The notes beneath the pieces are model-generated. The model saw only the letters and a program-made list of their open reading frames with translations, made no database searches and had not been told where the DNA came from. A stretch of DNA of 64,000 bases from positions 682,001 through 746,000 of the forward strand of contig NZ_AGBX01000001.1 of the NCBI RefSeq assembly GCF_000225825.1, written 5' to 3'. Shown in pieces: positions 51,739 through 59,220 of this stretch. The DNA is from Brachybacterium squillarum M-6-3 (GTDB lineage Bacteria > Actinomycetota > Actinomycetes > Actinomycetales > Dermabacteraceae). Each line of letters starts with the position of its first letter. Within the stretch, counting starts at the first letter, position 1. The position numbers and the translations under genes are program-made.

Positions 51739-53396
51739 TCGCCCAGCGTCACCGTGAGGTAGTTCGGGTAGGCGGGGAACTCGCCGATCACGAAGGTGGA
51801 GACGCCGGAGCCGTGGATGAAGGAGTTCTTCGAGTAGATCAGCGGCACCACCGGGGAGTCCTCGAGGATCTGGCGGTCCACGGCGACCCACCGGGCCTGC
51901 GCCTCCTCGGTGTCCAGGGTGGAGGAGGCCTCGAGGATCGCCTCGTCCACCTCGGGGTTGTCGTAGCGGGAGACGTTGTAGTTGCCCTCGCCGATCTGGC
52001 TGGAGTCGAACAGCGGGGTGAGGTTCGCGTTCGGGGAAGGCACGTCGGGCTGCCAGGAGCGGATCAGCAGGTCGTAGGCGCTGCCGTCGCCGGCGTACAC
52101 CTCGGAGCTGTAGGCGTTCTCGTCCATCGTCTCGATGGAGACGGTGATGCCTGCGCGGTCCAGGCCCTGCTGGATGGCCTCGGCGGCCGAGGTCTGGTCC
52201 TCGGTGATGACCAGGCGCAGTTCGAGGTCGGTGGCGCCGGCCTCCTCCAGCAGGCGGGTGGCCTCGTCGACGTCGCCGCTGGGGTCCTCGGCGTAGAGGT
52301 TGTACTCCTCGCGGCCGGCGATGCCGGGGGTGATCAGGGTGGTCGCGAAGTCGCCGGAGATCTCCCCGCCCTTGGAGGTGCGGTAGGCCTCCTTGTCGAC
52401 GGCGTACTGCAGGGCGGTGCGGACCTGCACGTCGGACAGGGCCTCGGACTGGGTGTTCAGCGCCAGGTACTCGAGCGCCCCGGGGCCGGAGGTCACCAGG
52501 CGGTCGCCGACGTTCGGGTCGTTCTGGGCCTGCACCAGCTGGGCGGTGGGCACGAAGCTGGCCAGGAAGGAGTCCTGGGCGTCGCCGGTGTCGGCGATGA
52601 TCGACTGGGCCACGACGCTGGCGTCCTGGGCGAGGGCGAACTCGATGGAGTCGGGGCCGCCGGTACGGGCGTCGTCGGTGTCGGCGGACCAGTTCTCGTT
52701 GCGCTCCAGCACGACGCTGTTGCCGGCGGAGTAGGAGGCGATCCGGTAGGGACCGCTGGCGACGGGCGCGGTCGCGTAGCTCTCGGGCTCGCCGGAGTCC
52801 TCGGGGACGGGGGCGAAGGCGGGGGTGGAGGCGATCCAGCCGAAGTCGCCGTAGGGGCGGTTCAGGTGCAGCACCAGGGTGAGCTCGTCGGCCGCCTCGA
52901 TGGAGTCGAGGTGCTCGCCGTCGAAGGGGCCCTCGTAGTCCTCGCCGCCCTCGAGCAGCACCTTGTGGTAGCTGAGGCCGCCGGTGAGCTCGGGCGCGAA
53001 GGAGCGCTCCAGGCCGTACTTCACGGTGGCGGCGGTGATGGGGGTGCCGTCCTCGAACAGCAGCCCCTCCTTCAGGGTGAAGGTCCAGGTCTGGCCGCCG
53101 TCGGAGGGGGTGCCGGTGTCGGTGGCGAGGTCGGGGATCAGCTCGGTGGGGGCGTCGGCGCTGGTGTTCCAGGCGGTGAGGCGGCGCGCGGTCAGGCCCA
53201 GGGAGGTGATGGCGAGGGACTGGCTGGTCGCCGGGTCGAAGCCCATCTCCTCGCTGTTGGTGTAGATGGTCAGGGTTCCGCCGGTGGAGCCGCCCGAGCC
53301 GCTGTCGGAGCCGCCGGAGCAGGCGGCGAGGGCCCCGAGACCGAGGGCGAGGGGGCCGGCGGCGAGCAGGACGCGACGGGTGGGGCGGGTGGTCAT
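51735..53396 (-). CDS. Extracellular solute-binding protein family 5, lipoprotein
   Basis: 553 aa, ATG at 53396 overlapping the permease stop by 4 bases. The N-terminus MTTRPTRRVLLAAGPLALGL followed by ALAACSGG is a twin-arginine-like lipoprotein signal with the lipobox Cys near residue 26 and a Gly/Ser spacer. The body reads MGFDPATSQSLAITSLG, WTFTLKEGLLFEDGTP and VRTALQYAVDKEAY, as in family 5 binding proteins for peptides, nickel or glycosides. Ligand unknown. The family normally has about 500-550 residues, so it seems complete. Confidence 0.92.
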   Translation of the reverse strand: MTTRPTRRVLLAAGPLALGLGALAACSGGSDSGSGGSTGGTLTIYTNSEEMGFDPATSQSLAITSLGLTARRLTAWNTSADAPTELIPDLATDTGTPSDGGQTWTFTLKEGLLFEDGTPITAATVKYGLERSFAPELTGGLSYHKVLLEGGEDYEGPFDGEHLDSIEAADELTLVLHLNRPYGDFGWIASTPAFAPVPEDSGEPESYATAPVASGPYRIASYSAGNSVVLERNENWSADTDDARTGGPDSIEFALAQDASVVAQSIIADTGDAQDSFLASFVPTAQLVQAQNDPNVGDRLVTSGPGALEYLALNTQSEALSDVQVRTALQYAVDKEAYRTSKGGEISGDFATTLITPGIAGREEYNLYAEDPSGDVDEATRLLEEAGATDLELRLVITEDQTSAAEAIQQGLDRAGITVSIETMDENAYSSEVYAGDGSAYDLLIRSWQPDVPSPNANLTPLFDSSQIGEGNYNVSRYDNPEVDEAILEASSTLDTEEAQARWVAVDRQILEDSPVVPLIYSKNSFIHGSGVSTFVIGEFPAYPNYLTVTLGE

Positions 53397-54436
53397 GAGG
53401 CGGTCTCCTGAGGGGTCGGTGCGGAGGGGGTCGAATCGTGGCGGCGACGGCGGCCGCCGTCGGCGAGCCGCTTGTCGAGGACGGGTCGCAGCAGGTCGGC
53501 GCTCAGGTTGGCGAGGACGATCAGCAGCGAGCCGAGGAAGGTGGCGCCGACGATGACGGGCAGGTCGGCGGTGGAGGTGGCGTCCAGCAGCAGGGCGCCC
53601 AGGCCCGGCAGGCCGAAGATGCGCTCGGTGATGACGGCGCCGGCGAGCAGCGCGCCGACGTCGAGGGCGATGAGGGTGACCAGCGGGACGGCGAGGTTGC
53701 GCAGGGCGTAGCGGTCGATGCGGCGCTCGGGCAGGCCGGCGGCGCGGGCGGTGCGGGCGTAGTCCAGGCCGAGCTGCTCGATCATCGAGGAGCGCACCAG
53801 GCGGGCGTAGATCCCGCCGTAGATGAAGGCCAGGGTGGTCCAGGGCAGGATCAGGTGCCGCGCCCACTCGACGGGCCCGTCGAGGAAGGGCTCGTAGCCG
53901 CCGCTGGGCAGCCAGCCCAGGCGCAGGGACACCACCACGACCGCGAGCAGGCCCACCACGAAGGCGGGGGCGGAGGCGCTGACGACGGACAGGGCGGTGA
54001 CCACGCGGTCCAGCAGCGAGCCGGGGCGGCGGGCGGCGAGCATGCCCGCGCCGATGCCGAGCACCGACTGCAGCACGATCGCGCCGAGGGCGATGGACAG
54101 GGTGATCGGGAAGCGCTCGGCCAGCAGGCCGGTGACGTCCTGGTGGTACTGGAAGGAGTAGCCGAGGCACGGGGCGGCGCACTGCACGGCCGCCTCGGCG
54201 CTGCCGTAGGTGCGGCCCGCGACGATGCCGAGGAAGAAGGTGCCGAGCTGGTTCCACCAGGGGGTGTCGAAGCCCATGAAGCCGCGGGCGGCCTCGAGGT
54301 CCTCCGGGGAGCAGGGCTTGCCGCACATGCGCAGCGCCGGGTCCACGGGGGTGAGGTAGAAGATCGCGTAGGTGAGGGTTAGCACGACGACGAGGACGCC
54401 GAGGCTGCGGGCGATGCGCTGCAGGGCGAGGCTCAT
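53393..54436 (-). CDS. ABC transporter permease (DppB type)
   Basis: 347 aa, ATG at 54436, overlapping the other permease stop by 4 bases. The first membrane span VLVVVLTLTYAIFYLTPVDP is typical of DppB-type subunits. The cytoplasmic coupling region reads YARTARAAGLPERRIDRYAL, the EAA-like loop. Six membrane spans are visible. A Cys-containing periplasmic loop (LRMCGKPCSPED) is somewhat unusual. The four transporter genes overlap by 4 bases each, indicating strict coupling. Confidence 0.93.
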   Translation of the reverse strand: MSLALQRIARSLGVLVVVLTLTYAIFYLTPVDPALRMCGKPCSPEDLEAARGFMGFDTPWWNQLGTFFLGIVAGRTYGSAEAAVQCAAPCLGYSFQYHQDVTGLLAERFPITLSIALGAIVLQSVLGIGAGMLAARRPGSLLDRVVTALSVVSASAPAFVVGLLAVVVVSLRLGWLPSGGYEPFLDGPVEWARHLILPWTTLAFIYGGIYARLVRSSMIEQLGLDYARTARAAGLPERRIDRYALRNLAVPLVTLIALDVGALLAGAVITERIFGLPGLGALLLDATSTADLPVIVGATFLGSLLIVLANLSADLLRPVLDKRLADGGRRRRHDSTPSAPTPQETAS

Positions 54437-55371
54437 GCCGCACCTCCACGGGGGTCGAGGGCGTCGCGCAGGGTGTCGCCGAGGATGTTGAAGGCGAAGG
54501 TGACCAGGAACAGCGCGGCGGCGGGGAACAGCAGGAAGGCGGGGTCGACCAGCAGCCAGTTGATCGCGTCGCCGATGGAGCGGCCCCAGGAGGGGGTGGG
54601 CGGCTGCATGCCGACGCCGAGGAAGGACAGCGTGGCCTCGGCGGCGATGCGGCCGGGCAGGGAGATGCAGGAGTAGACGATCGCGGTGGAGGCGACGTTG
54701 GGCAGCACCTGGTGGCGGAACAGGTGGCCGAAGCGGGCGCCCATCACCCGGGAGGCGGTCACGTAGGGCTGGCTGACCACGACGCGGGTCTCGGCGGCGA
54801 CGACGCGGGCGATGGTGGGCCAGCCGAACATGCCGATCACCAGGGTGAGCAGCAGGGCGCGGGGCGCCTCGGGCGGGAACAGCGCGCTCAGGGCGATGGC
54901 GAACACCAGGAAGGGGAAGCCGAGGGTGACGTCAGTGGCGAAGTCCACCAGCTTCTCCACGGCTCCGCCGACGGCGCCGGCGATCACGCCGAGCACGACG
55001 CCGATGAAGGTGGCCAGGAGCGTGGAGGCGAGGCCGACCAGCAGCGAGACGCGGGCGCCGTAGACGACCAGGGAGAACAGGTCGCGGCCGGTGCTGGGCT
55101 CGACGCCGAACCAGTGCTCGGCGCTGACGCCGCCGAAGGCGCCGAGCGGGGCGGTGTCCGCGCCGAGGGCGTCGGGGTCGTAGCTGAAGGGATCGTTGCC
55201 GCTCAGGGCCGTGATCTGCGGGGCGAACAGGGCGGCGAGCACGCTGATCAGGACGATCCCGGCGGCGGCCAGGGGCACGGGGCGCAGGAAGGCGCGCCAC
55301 AGGGAGGGCCGCGCGGGGCGGTCCTCGCGGCCCGGCGGGGTCTCCACCGGCGGGGACGTCGTTGCCGTCAT
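54433..55371 (-). CDS. ABC transporter permease (DppC type)
   Basis: 312 aa from ATG at 55371, chosen because GAAAG lies about 10 bases upstream; GTG codons at 55377 and 55374 are alternatives. The N-terminal PVPLAAAGIVLISVLAALFAPQI span and the GVEPSTGRDLFSLVVYGARVSLLVG segment identify a DppC-type permease. The coupling loop is VTASRVMGARFGHLFRHQVLPNV. First gene of the operon, so a promoter should lie in 55378-55580, where TTTCGATCATCAAAACATC is the only AT-rich stretch on that side. Confidence 0.93.
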   Translation of the reverse strand: MTATTSPPVETPPGREDRPARPSLWRAFLRPVPLAAAGIVLISVLAALFAPQITALSGNDPFSYDPDALGADTAPLGAFGGVSAEHWFGVEPSTGRDLFSLVVYGARVSLLVGLASTLLATFIGVVLGVIAGAVGGAVEKLVDFATDVTLGFPFLVFAIALSALFPPEAPRALLLTLVIGMFGWPTIARVVAAETRVVVSQPYVTASRVMGARFGHLFRHQVLPNVASTAIVYSCISLPGRIAAEATLSFLGVGMQPPTPSWGRSIGDAINWLLVDPAFLLFPAAALFLVTFAFNILGDTLRDALDPRGGAA

Positions 55372-55581
55372 CACCACAGCTTTCGATCATCAAAACATCA
55401 GCATTGGACAGTATGGCACCGCCGAGGCCGCCGCCGGGAGCCCGGTCGGTCACACTCCGACCAGGTCACACCCCGGGGTCCAGGGAACGCGCCGGACGCG
55501 ACTCGGCGCGCCCGGACTCCACGGGACGGAGGGGCGAGGAGGACCCTCATCCCTGGCCGATCCCCAAGATCTAGCCATGTG

Positions 55582-55624
55582 TAGCGAGGTATAGGGAATC
55601 GCTATACATTTCTATAGATCGCTA
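55582..55624 (+). promoter_or_regulatory. AT-rich dyad and repeat cluster upstream of the ATPase gene
   Basis: In a GC-rich surrounding this 43-base segment contains TAGCGA (55582-55587) and TCGCTA (55599-55604), the perfect inverted pair GTATAG (55589-55594)/CTATAC (55602-55607), a self-complementary CTATAG (55612-55617), and ATCGCTA twice, 20 bases apart (55598 and 55618). It ends 17 bases before the ATPase start. It looks like a compact operator-promoter, with TATAGA or TATACA as possible -10 elements. Confidence 0.5.
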
Positions 55625-55641
55625 GAGACCCCGGGAGACAG

Positions 55642-56808
55642 ATGGATCCGATCCGCAACCCCTACGTGCCCGGAGCCGGGCGCCGCCCTTCGGCGCTTGT
55701 CGGGCGTGACCCCGTGATTCGGGACTGGGCCATTTCCCTGCAGCGCGCTGAGGCAGGGCGCACGGATCAGCCGATGATCCTGTACGGACTCCGAGGCGTC
55801 GGCAAGACCGTGCTGCTGACACGCCTGCGCAAGGATGCCGCCGCTCGCGACTGGCTGACCGTCCATGTCGAGGCGGGTTCACGACGGAGCCTGCGCGAGA
55901 TGACCGGCGAAGGCCTCTATGGGCCGTTGTCCGACCTCGCTCGCCCCTCAGCCGGCTCCCAGCTCCTCCGCGCGCTGAAGACCGCACTGTCCTTCAAGGC
56001 GTCCTACGACTCCACCGGCACCTGGAGCTTCGGCCTCGATCTGAGTGGCGCCTCTGGCGGCGCAGCGAACAGCGGGGTCCTGCTGACGGACCTGACCAAG
56101 GTGGTCCACGACGTCGCGATGGCGGCCGGCGAGTCTGGCGCGGGCCTGGCCGTGCTCATCGACGAGGCCCAGGACCTGACCGCCGACGAGCTGACCACCC
56201 TGGCCGCCATCATGCAGTCCGTCGCAACCGATGATGTTCCCGCACTCTTCGCCCTCGCCGGACTGCCGAGTCTTCCGCAGACGCTCGCCGAGGCGAAGTC
56301 CTACTCGGAGCGCTTCCGCTACCACCCGATCGAGAAGCTGGGTCGCTCCGAGGCCGAGGCGGCTCTGGTCGAGCCGGCGTCAGGAGAAGGGGTGCGCTGG
56401 ACCGGTGACGCGCTGAGCCACGTCGTCGCGGCCGCCGGGACGTACCCGTACTTTCTCCAGCAGTTCGGGCAGGAGTCCTGGAACGTCGCCGACGGCACGA
56501 CGATCGAGGTCAACGACGCCCGCCTGGGTGTCGCGCTGGGTCAGAACCACCTGGACAACGGCTTCTTCCGGGCACGGTGGGACCGGACCACCGGCGCGGA
56601 GAAGTCCTACCTCCGAGCCATGTGCCCCGAAGGCGACCGCTCGGTGGCGACCGGCGAGGTCGCCGCACGGCTCGGACGATCCGTCGGGAGCCTGGGACCG
56701 GCGCGCGCCACTCTCATCCATAAGGGTCTGATCTACGCCCCGGATCACGGGATCGTCGCTTTCACCGTTCCCGGGATGGCGGCGTTCATCGATCGTCAGG
56801 TCCCCTAG
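55642..56808 (+). CDS. P-loop ATPase (AAA/Orc1-like) with C-terminal winged helix
   Basis: 388 aa, ATG at 55642 after GGGAGACAG. Starts NPYVPGAGRRP...LVGRD, a linker seen in AAA-16/STAND-type ATPases. Walker A is ILYGLRGVGKTVLLTRL (residues 47-63), Walker B LAVLIDEAQDLT (about 169-180), sensor segment FALAGLPSLPQTLAE, and a C-terminal winged-helix region SVATGEVAARLGRSVGSLGPARATLIHKGLI. The combination of ATPase and winged helix fits a DNA-associated or regulatory NTPase of unknown role; such proteins are sometimes toxins' or transposons' partners, but nothing here shows it. It is 4 bases before the phosphotransferase-like gene. Confidence 0.82.
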   Translation: MDPIRNPYVPGAGRRPSALVGRDPVIRDWAISLQRAEAGRTDQPMILYGLRGVGKTVLLTRLRKDAAARDWLTVHVEAGSRRSLREMTGEGLYGPLSDLARPSAGSQLLRALKTALSFKASYDSTGTWSFGLDLSGASGGAANSGVLLTDLTKVVHDVAMAAGESGAGLAVLIDEAQDLTADELTTLAAIMQSVATDDVPALFALAGLPSLPQTLAEAKSYSERFRYHPIEKLGRSEAEAALVEPASGEGVRWTGDALSHVVAAAGTYPYFLQQFGQESWNVADGTTIEVNDARLGVALGQNHLDNGFFRARWDRTTGAEKSYLRAMCPEGDRSVATGEVAARLGRSVGSLGPARATLIHKGLIYAPDHGIVAFTVPGMAAFIDRQVP

Positions 56809-56812
56809 CGCG

Positions 56813-57598
56813 ATGACGACGAGACTGCGCTGGGACGACCTGCCCGCCTCGGTCCGCGCCCGGGTGGCCGGGGCGCTGGGCGCGGAGGTGGTGGCCACGC
56901 GCCCCTGTCGGGGCGGCTTCTCGGCGAGCACCGCCGAGCTCGTCACCACGAGCGACGGGGCGAAAGCGTTCGTGAAGGCCGTCCGCCCCACCGACGGCGG
57001 GGACTCCTTCGCGAACAATGAGCGCGAGGCCGCGACCCTGGCCGCCCTGCCGGGGGACGTGCCGGCCGCCGCCCTGCGGGACGTGTTCCGCGAGGGCGAG
57101 TGGCTGGTGCTGGTCATCGAGGCGGCGCCCGGGGAGATGCCCGCCCAGCCCTGGCGGCCGGCGCAGCTGGACCGGGTGGTGGCCACCCTCGGGGAGCTGG
57201 CCGCGGCCGCCACACCCTGCCCCGTCCCGGACCTGGCCGGCACCGAGCAGGTCCTCGGCCCCGACCTGCAGGGGTTCGCGCGGCTCGCGGCCGCTCCCCC
57301 GCCGGGCCTCGACGCCTGGGTCGCGGGGCGTCTGCCGGAGCTGGTCGAGGCCTCCGAGCGCGGCATCGCGGCGCTGGCCGGAGACACCCTGGTCCACACC
57401 GACCTCCGGGCAGACAACATGCTGCTGGCCGAGGACGGCACGGTCACCCTGGTGGACTGGGCGCACGCCTCCTGCGGCTCGGCCCTGACCGACCGGCTGC
57501 AGCTGCTGCTGTCGATCCTCGATCCGGACGGCGTCCTGCGGATCAACGCCCGCATCGACGCGCTGCTGCACCTGCTGCGGGAGCGCTGGGCGGACTGA
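56813..57598 (+). CDS. Aminoglycoside-phosphotransferase-fold kinase
   Basis: 261 aa, ATG at 56813, 4 bases after the ATPase stop. Kinase-like core: TKAFVKAVRP-type Lys in KAFVKAV, catalytic loop VHTDLRADNMLL (HxDxxxxN) at about residue 197-208 and VTLVDWAHAS (metal-binding Asp). The family covers antibiotic kinases as well as small-molecule and protein-Ser kinases of unknown substrate. No evidence for aminoglycoside resistance itself can be taken from sequence alone; a metabolic kinase is as likely. Probably co-transcribed with the ATPase. Confidence 0.88.
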   Translation: MTTRLRWDDLPASVRARVAGALGAEVVATRPCRGGFSASTAELVTTSDGAKAFVKAVRPTDGGDSFANNEREAATLAALPGDVPAAALRDVFREGEWLVLVIEAAPGEMPAQPWRPAQLDRVVATLGELAAAATPCPVPDLAGTEQVLGPDLQGFARLAAAPPPGLDAWVAGRLPELVEASERGIAALAGDTLVHTDLRADNMLLAEDGTVTLVDWAHASCGSALTDRLQLLLSILDPDGVLRINARIDALLHLLRERWAD

Positions 57599-57614
57599 CC
57601 CCGCCCGCCCGTCC

Positions 57615-58481
57615 TCAGCGGGCGGCGCCCACCCGGGCAAGGTGCTCGTGGATCAGGGAGACCACGCCTGCGCCCTCGCCGGTCGCGGAGGCCACGCGCT
57701 TCATCGAGCCGGAGCGCACGTCTCCCGCGCAGAAGACTCCGGGCACGGAGGTCTCCAGGCCCTCGGGCGGGAGGTCGCCCCGCCAGTCCTCGCGGGGCAC
57801 GTCACGGCCGGTGAGCACGAAGCCCTTGGGGTCGCGGCGCACCGACTCCGGCAGCCAGTCGCAGTTCGGCTCGGCGCCGAGCAGCAGGAACAGGCCCTGC
57901 ACGGCGCGGCGCTCGGGTGCGGCGCCGTCCTCGACGGTGCTCTCGGTGTCGATCCAGGCCAGGTCGCCGGTCTCGTCGGCGCCGCCGTCGACGACGTGGG
58001 TGTGGCCCTGCACGGTGATGCGCGGGTTGGCCTCGATCTCGGTGATCAGGTAGGCGGACATGGTGGGCCGCAGGTCCTCGCGGCGCACCATGATCGTCAC
58101 CGAGCGGGCGAAGCGCGCCAGGTGCACGGCGGCCTGACCGGCGCTGTTGCCGCCGCCGACGACGACCACGTCCCGGTCGACCATTTCCCGGGCGGCGCTC
58201 ATCGCGGCGCCGTAGTGCACGCCGCGGCCGGAGAGCGCCTCGAGGCTCTCCACCCCGAGGCGGCGATAGGCGACGCCGGTGGCGACGACGACGGCGCGGG
58301 CCTGCAGGCAGCCGGCCTCGGTGTGCACCTCGTGGGGCTCCCCGTCGGTGCCGGGGACCAGGCGCTCCACCTCCCAGCCGGAGAAGAAGCGGGTACCGAA
58401 GCGGGTGGCCTGGCTGCGGGCGCGGGTGGCGAGCCGCATCCCGGAGATGCCGCGGGGGAAGCCCAGGTAGTTGCGGATCAT
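57615..58481 (-). pseudogene. C-terminal fragment of a thioredoxin-reductase-like FAD-dependent oxidoreductase
   Basis: 288 codons. The frame opens at MIRNYLGFPRGISGM, which is an internal sequence of full-length relatives (they read QAGTSSMIRNYLGFPRG), and keeps the NADPH-binding VVVVGGGNSAGQAAVHLA and the late FAD motif GVFCAGDVRSGSMKRVA. The N-terminal FAD-binding GxGxxG motif is missing. Just before the ATG the alternative frame still spells AGTSS, so an internal deletion has removed about 50 codons and shifted the frame. The activity as a FAD enzyme is therefore probably lost. It directly follows, with a 4-base overlap, the matching N-terminal fragment. Confidence 0.8.
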
Positions 58482-59188
58482 GGAGCTGGTGCCGGCCGGC
58501 CGTACAGCTCACGGGCGAGGGTGCGCACGTCCGGGCAGAGCTGCACGGGACGGCCGGGGGCGGCGACCAGCGGCCAGACGCCCTCTTCCCCCTCGTGCTC
58601 GGCGAGCGCCGCCTGCCCGGCCTCGGACTCGGGGGCGTGCATGCCGTGCGGGGAGCCCAACCGGAACAGGTAGTCGTGCAGGTCGCGGGCGACGGGATGC
58701 CCCTCGGGGGCGATGATGCGGAGGGTCTCCACCTGCGGCGGGGCGACGGTGGCGGTCCACTCGTTCAGCAGCTCCACGACGGGCGAGTGGAACTCCTCGT
58801 CGCGCACCCCGCGGGGCATCAGCAGGTGCGCGTCGAAGGCGCCCATCTGCACCTTGTGGCGCATCTTCTCGACGTGGTCCAGGAAGTGCGACCAGGGGGT
58901 GACGGCGAGGCGGCGGGCGGTGGGGACCATGGCCCGCTGGGCGTGCAGGGCCTCCTTCATCTCGCCCATCGGCACGGTCGTGTCCAGCACCATCAGGGCC
59001 AGCGGCACCCCGGCGGCGTCCTGCGCGTCGATCCGGGCGAGGGCGTCGGCGAAGGAGCTCTCCACCTGCTTCTGGTACTCGTGCTGGTAGCGGGCGAACT
59101 GGGCGCGCAGCACGTCGATGTTGTCCTGGGTGAGCAGCAGGATGACGGGGGCGTCGGCGGGGGCGAGCGGGATGGTGGGGGTGCTCAT
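58478..59188 (-). pseudogene. N-terminal fragment of the same oxidoreductase (receiver-like and thioredoxin-like domains)
   Basis: 236 codons, ATG at 59188 with AAGGAG upstream. Residues 12-130 (PVILLLTQDNIDVLRAQFAR, ALMVLDTTVPMGEM) resemble the response-regulator-like N-terminal domain that precedes the thioredoxin reductase part in about 550-residue actinobacterial FAD oxidoreductases. Residues 155-230 (VETLRIIAPEGHPVARDLHD, VQLCPDVRTLARELYG) correspond to the glutaredoxin-like middle. The frame then ends at GRPAPAP where relatives enter the FAD-binding Rossmann fold. A GGCCGGCCGGC repeat at the junction may have promoted the deletion. The fragment may still be translated. Confidence 0.78.
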
Positions 59189-59220
59189 CGGGGCTCCTTC
59201 GCGGGTGGGACACGTGCGGG

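Noticed and set aside
56813-57598. Aminoglycoside resistance gene
   Set aside because: The fold is shared by many kinases with other substrates; nothing in the context supports antibiotic resistance.
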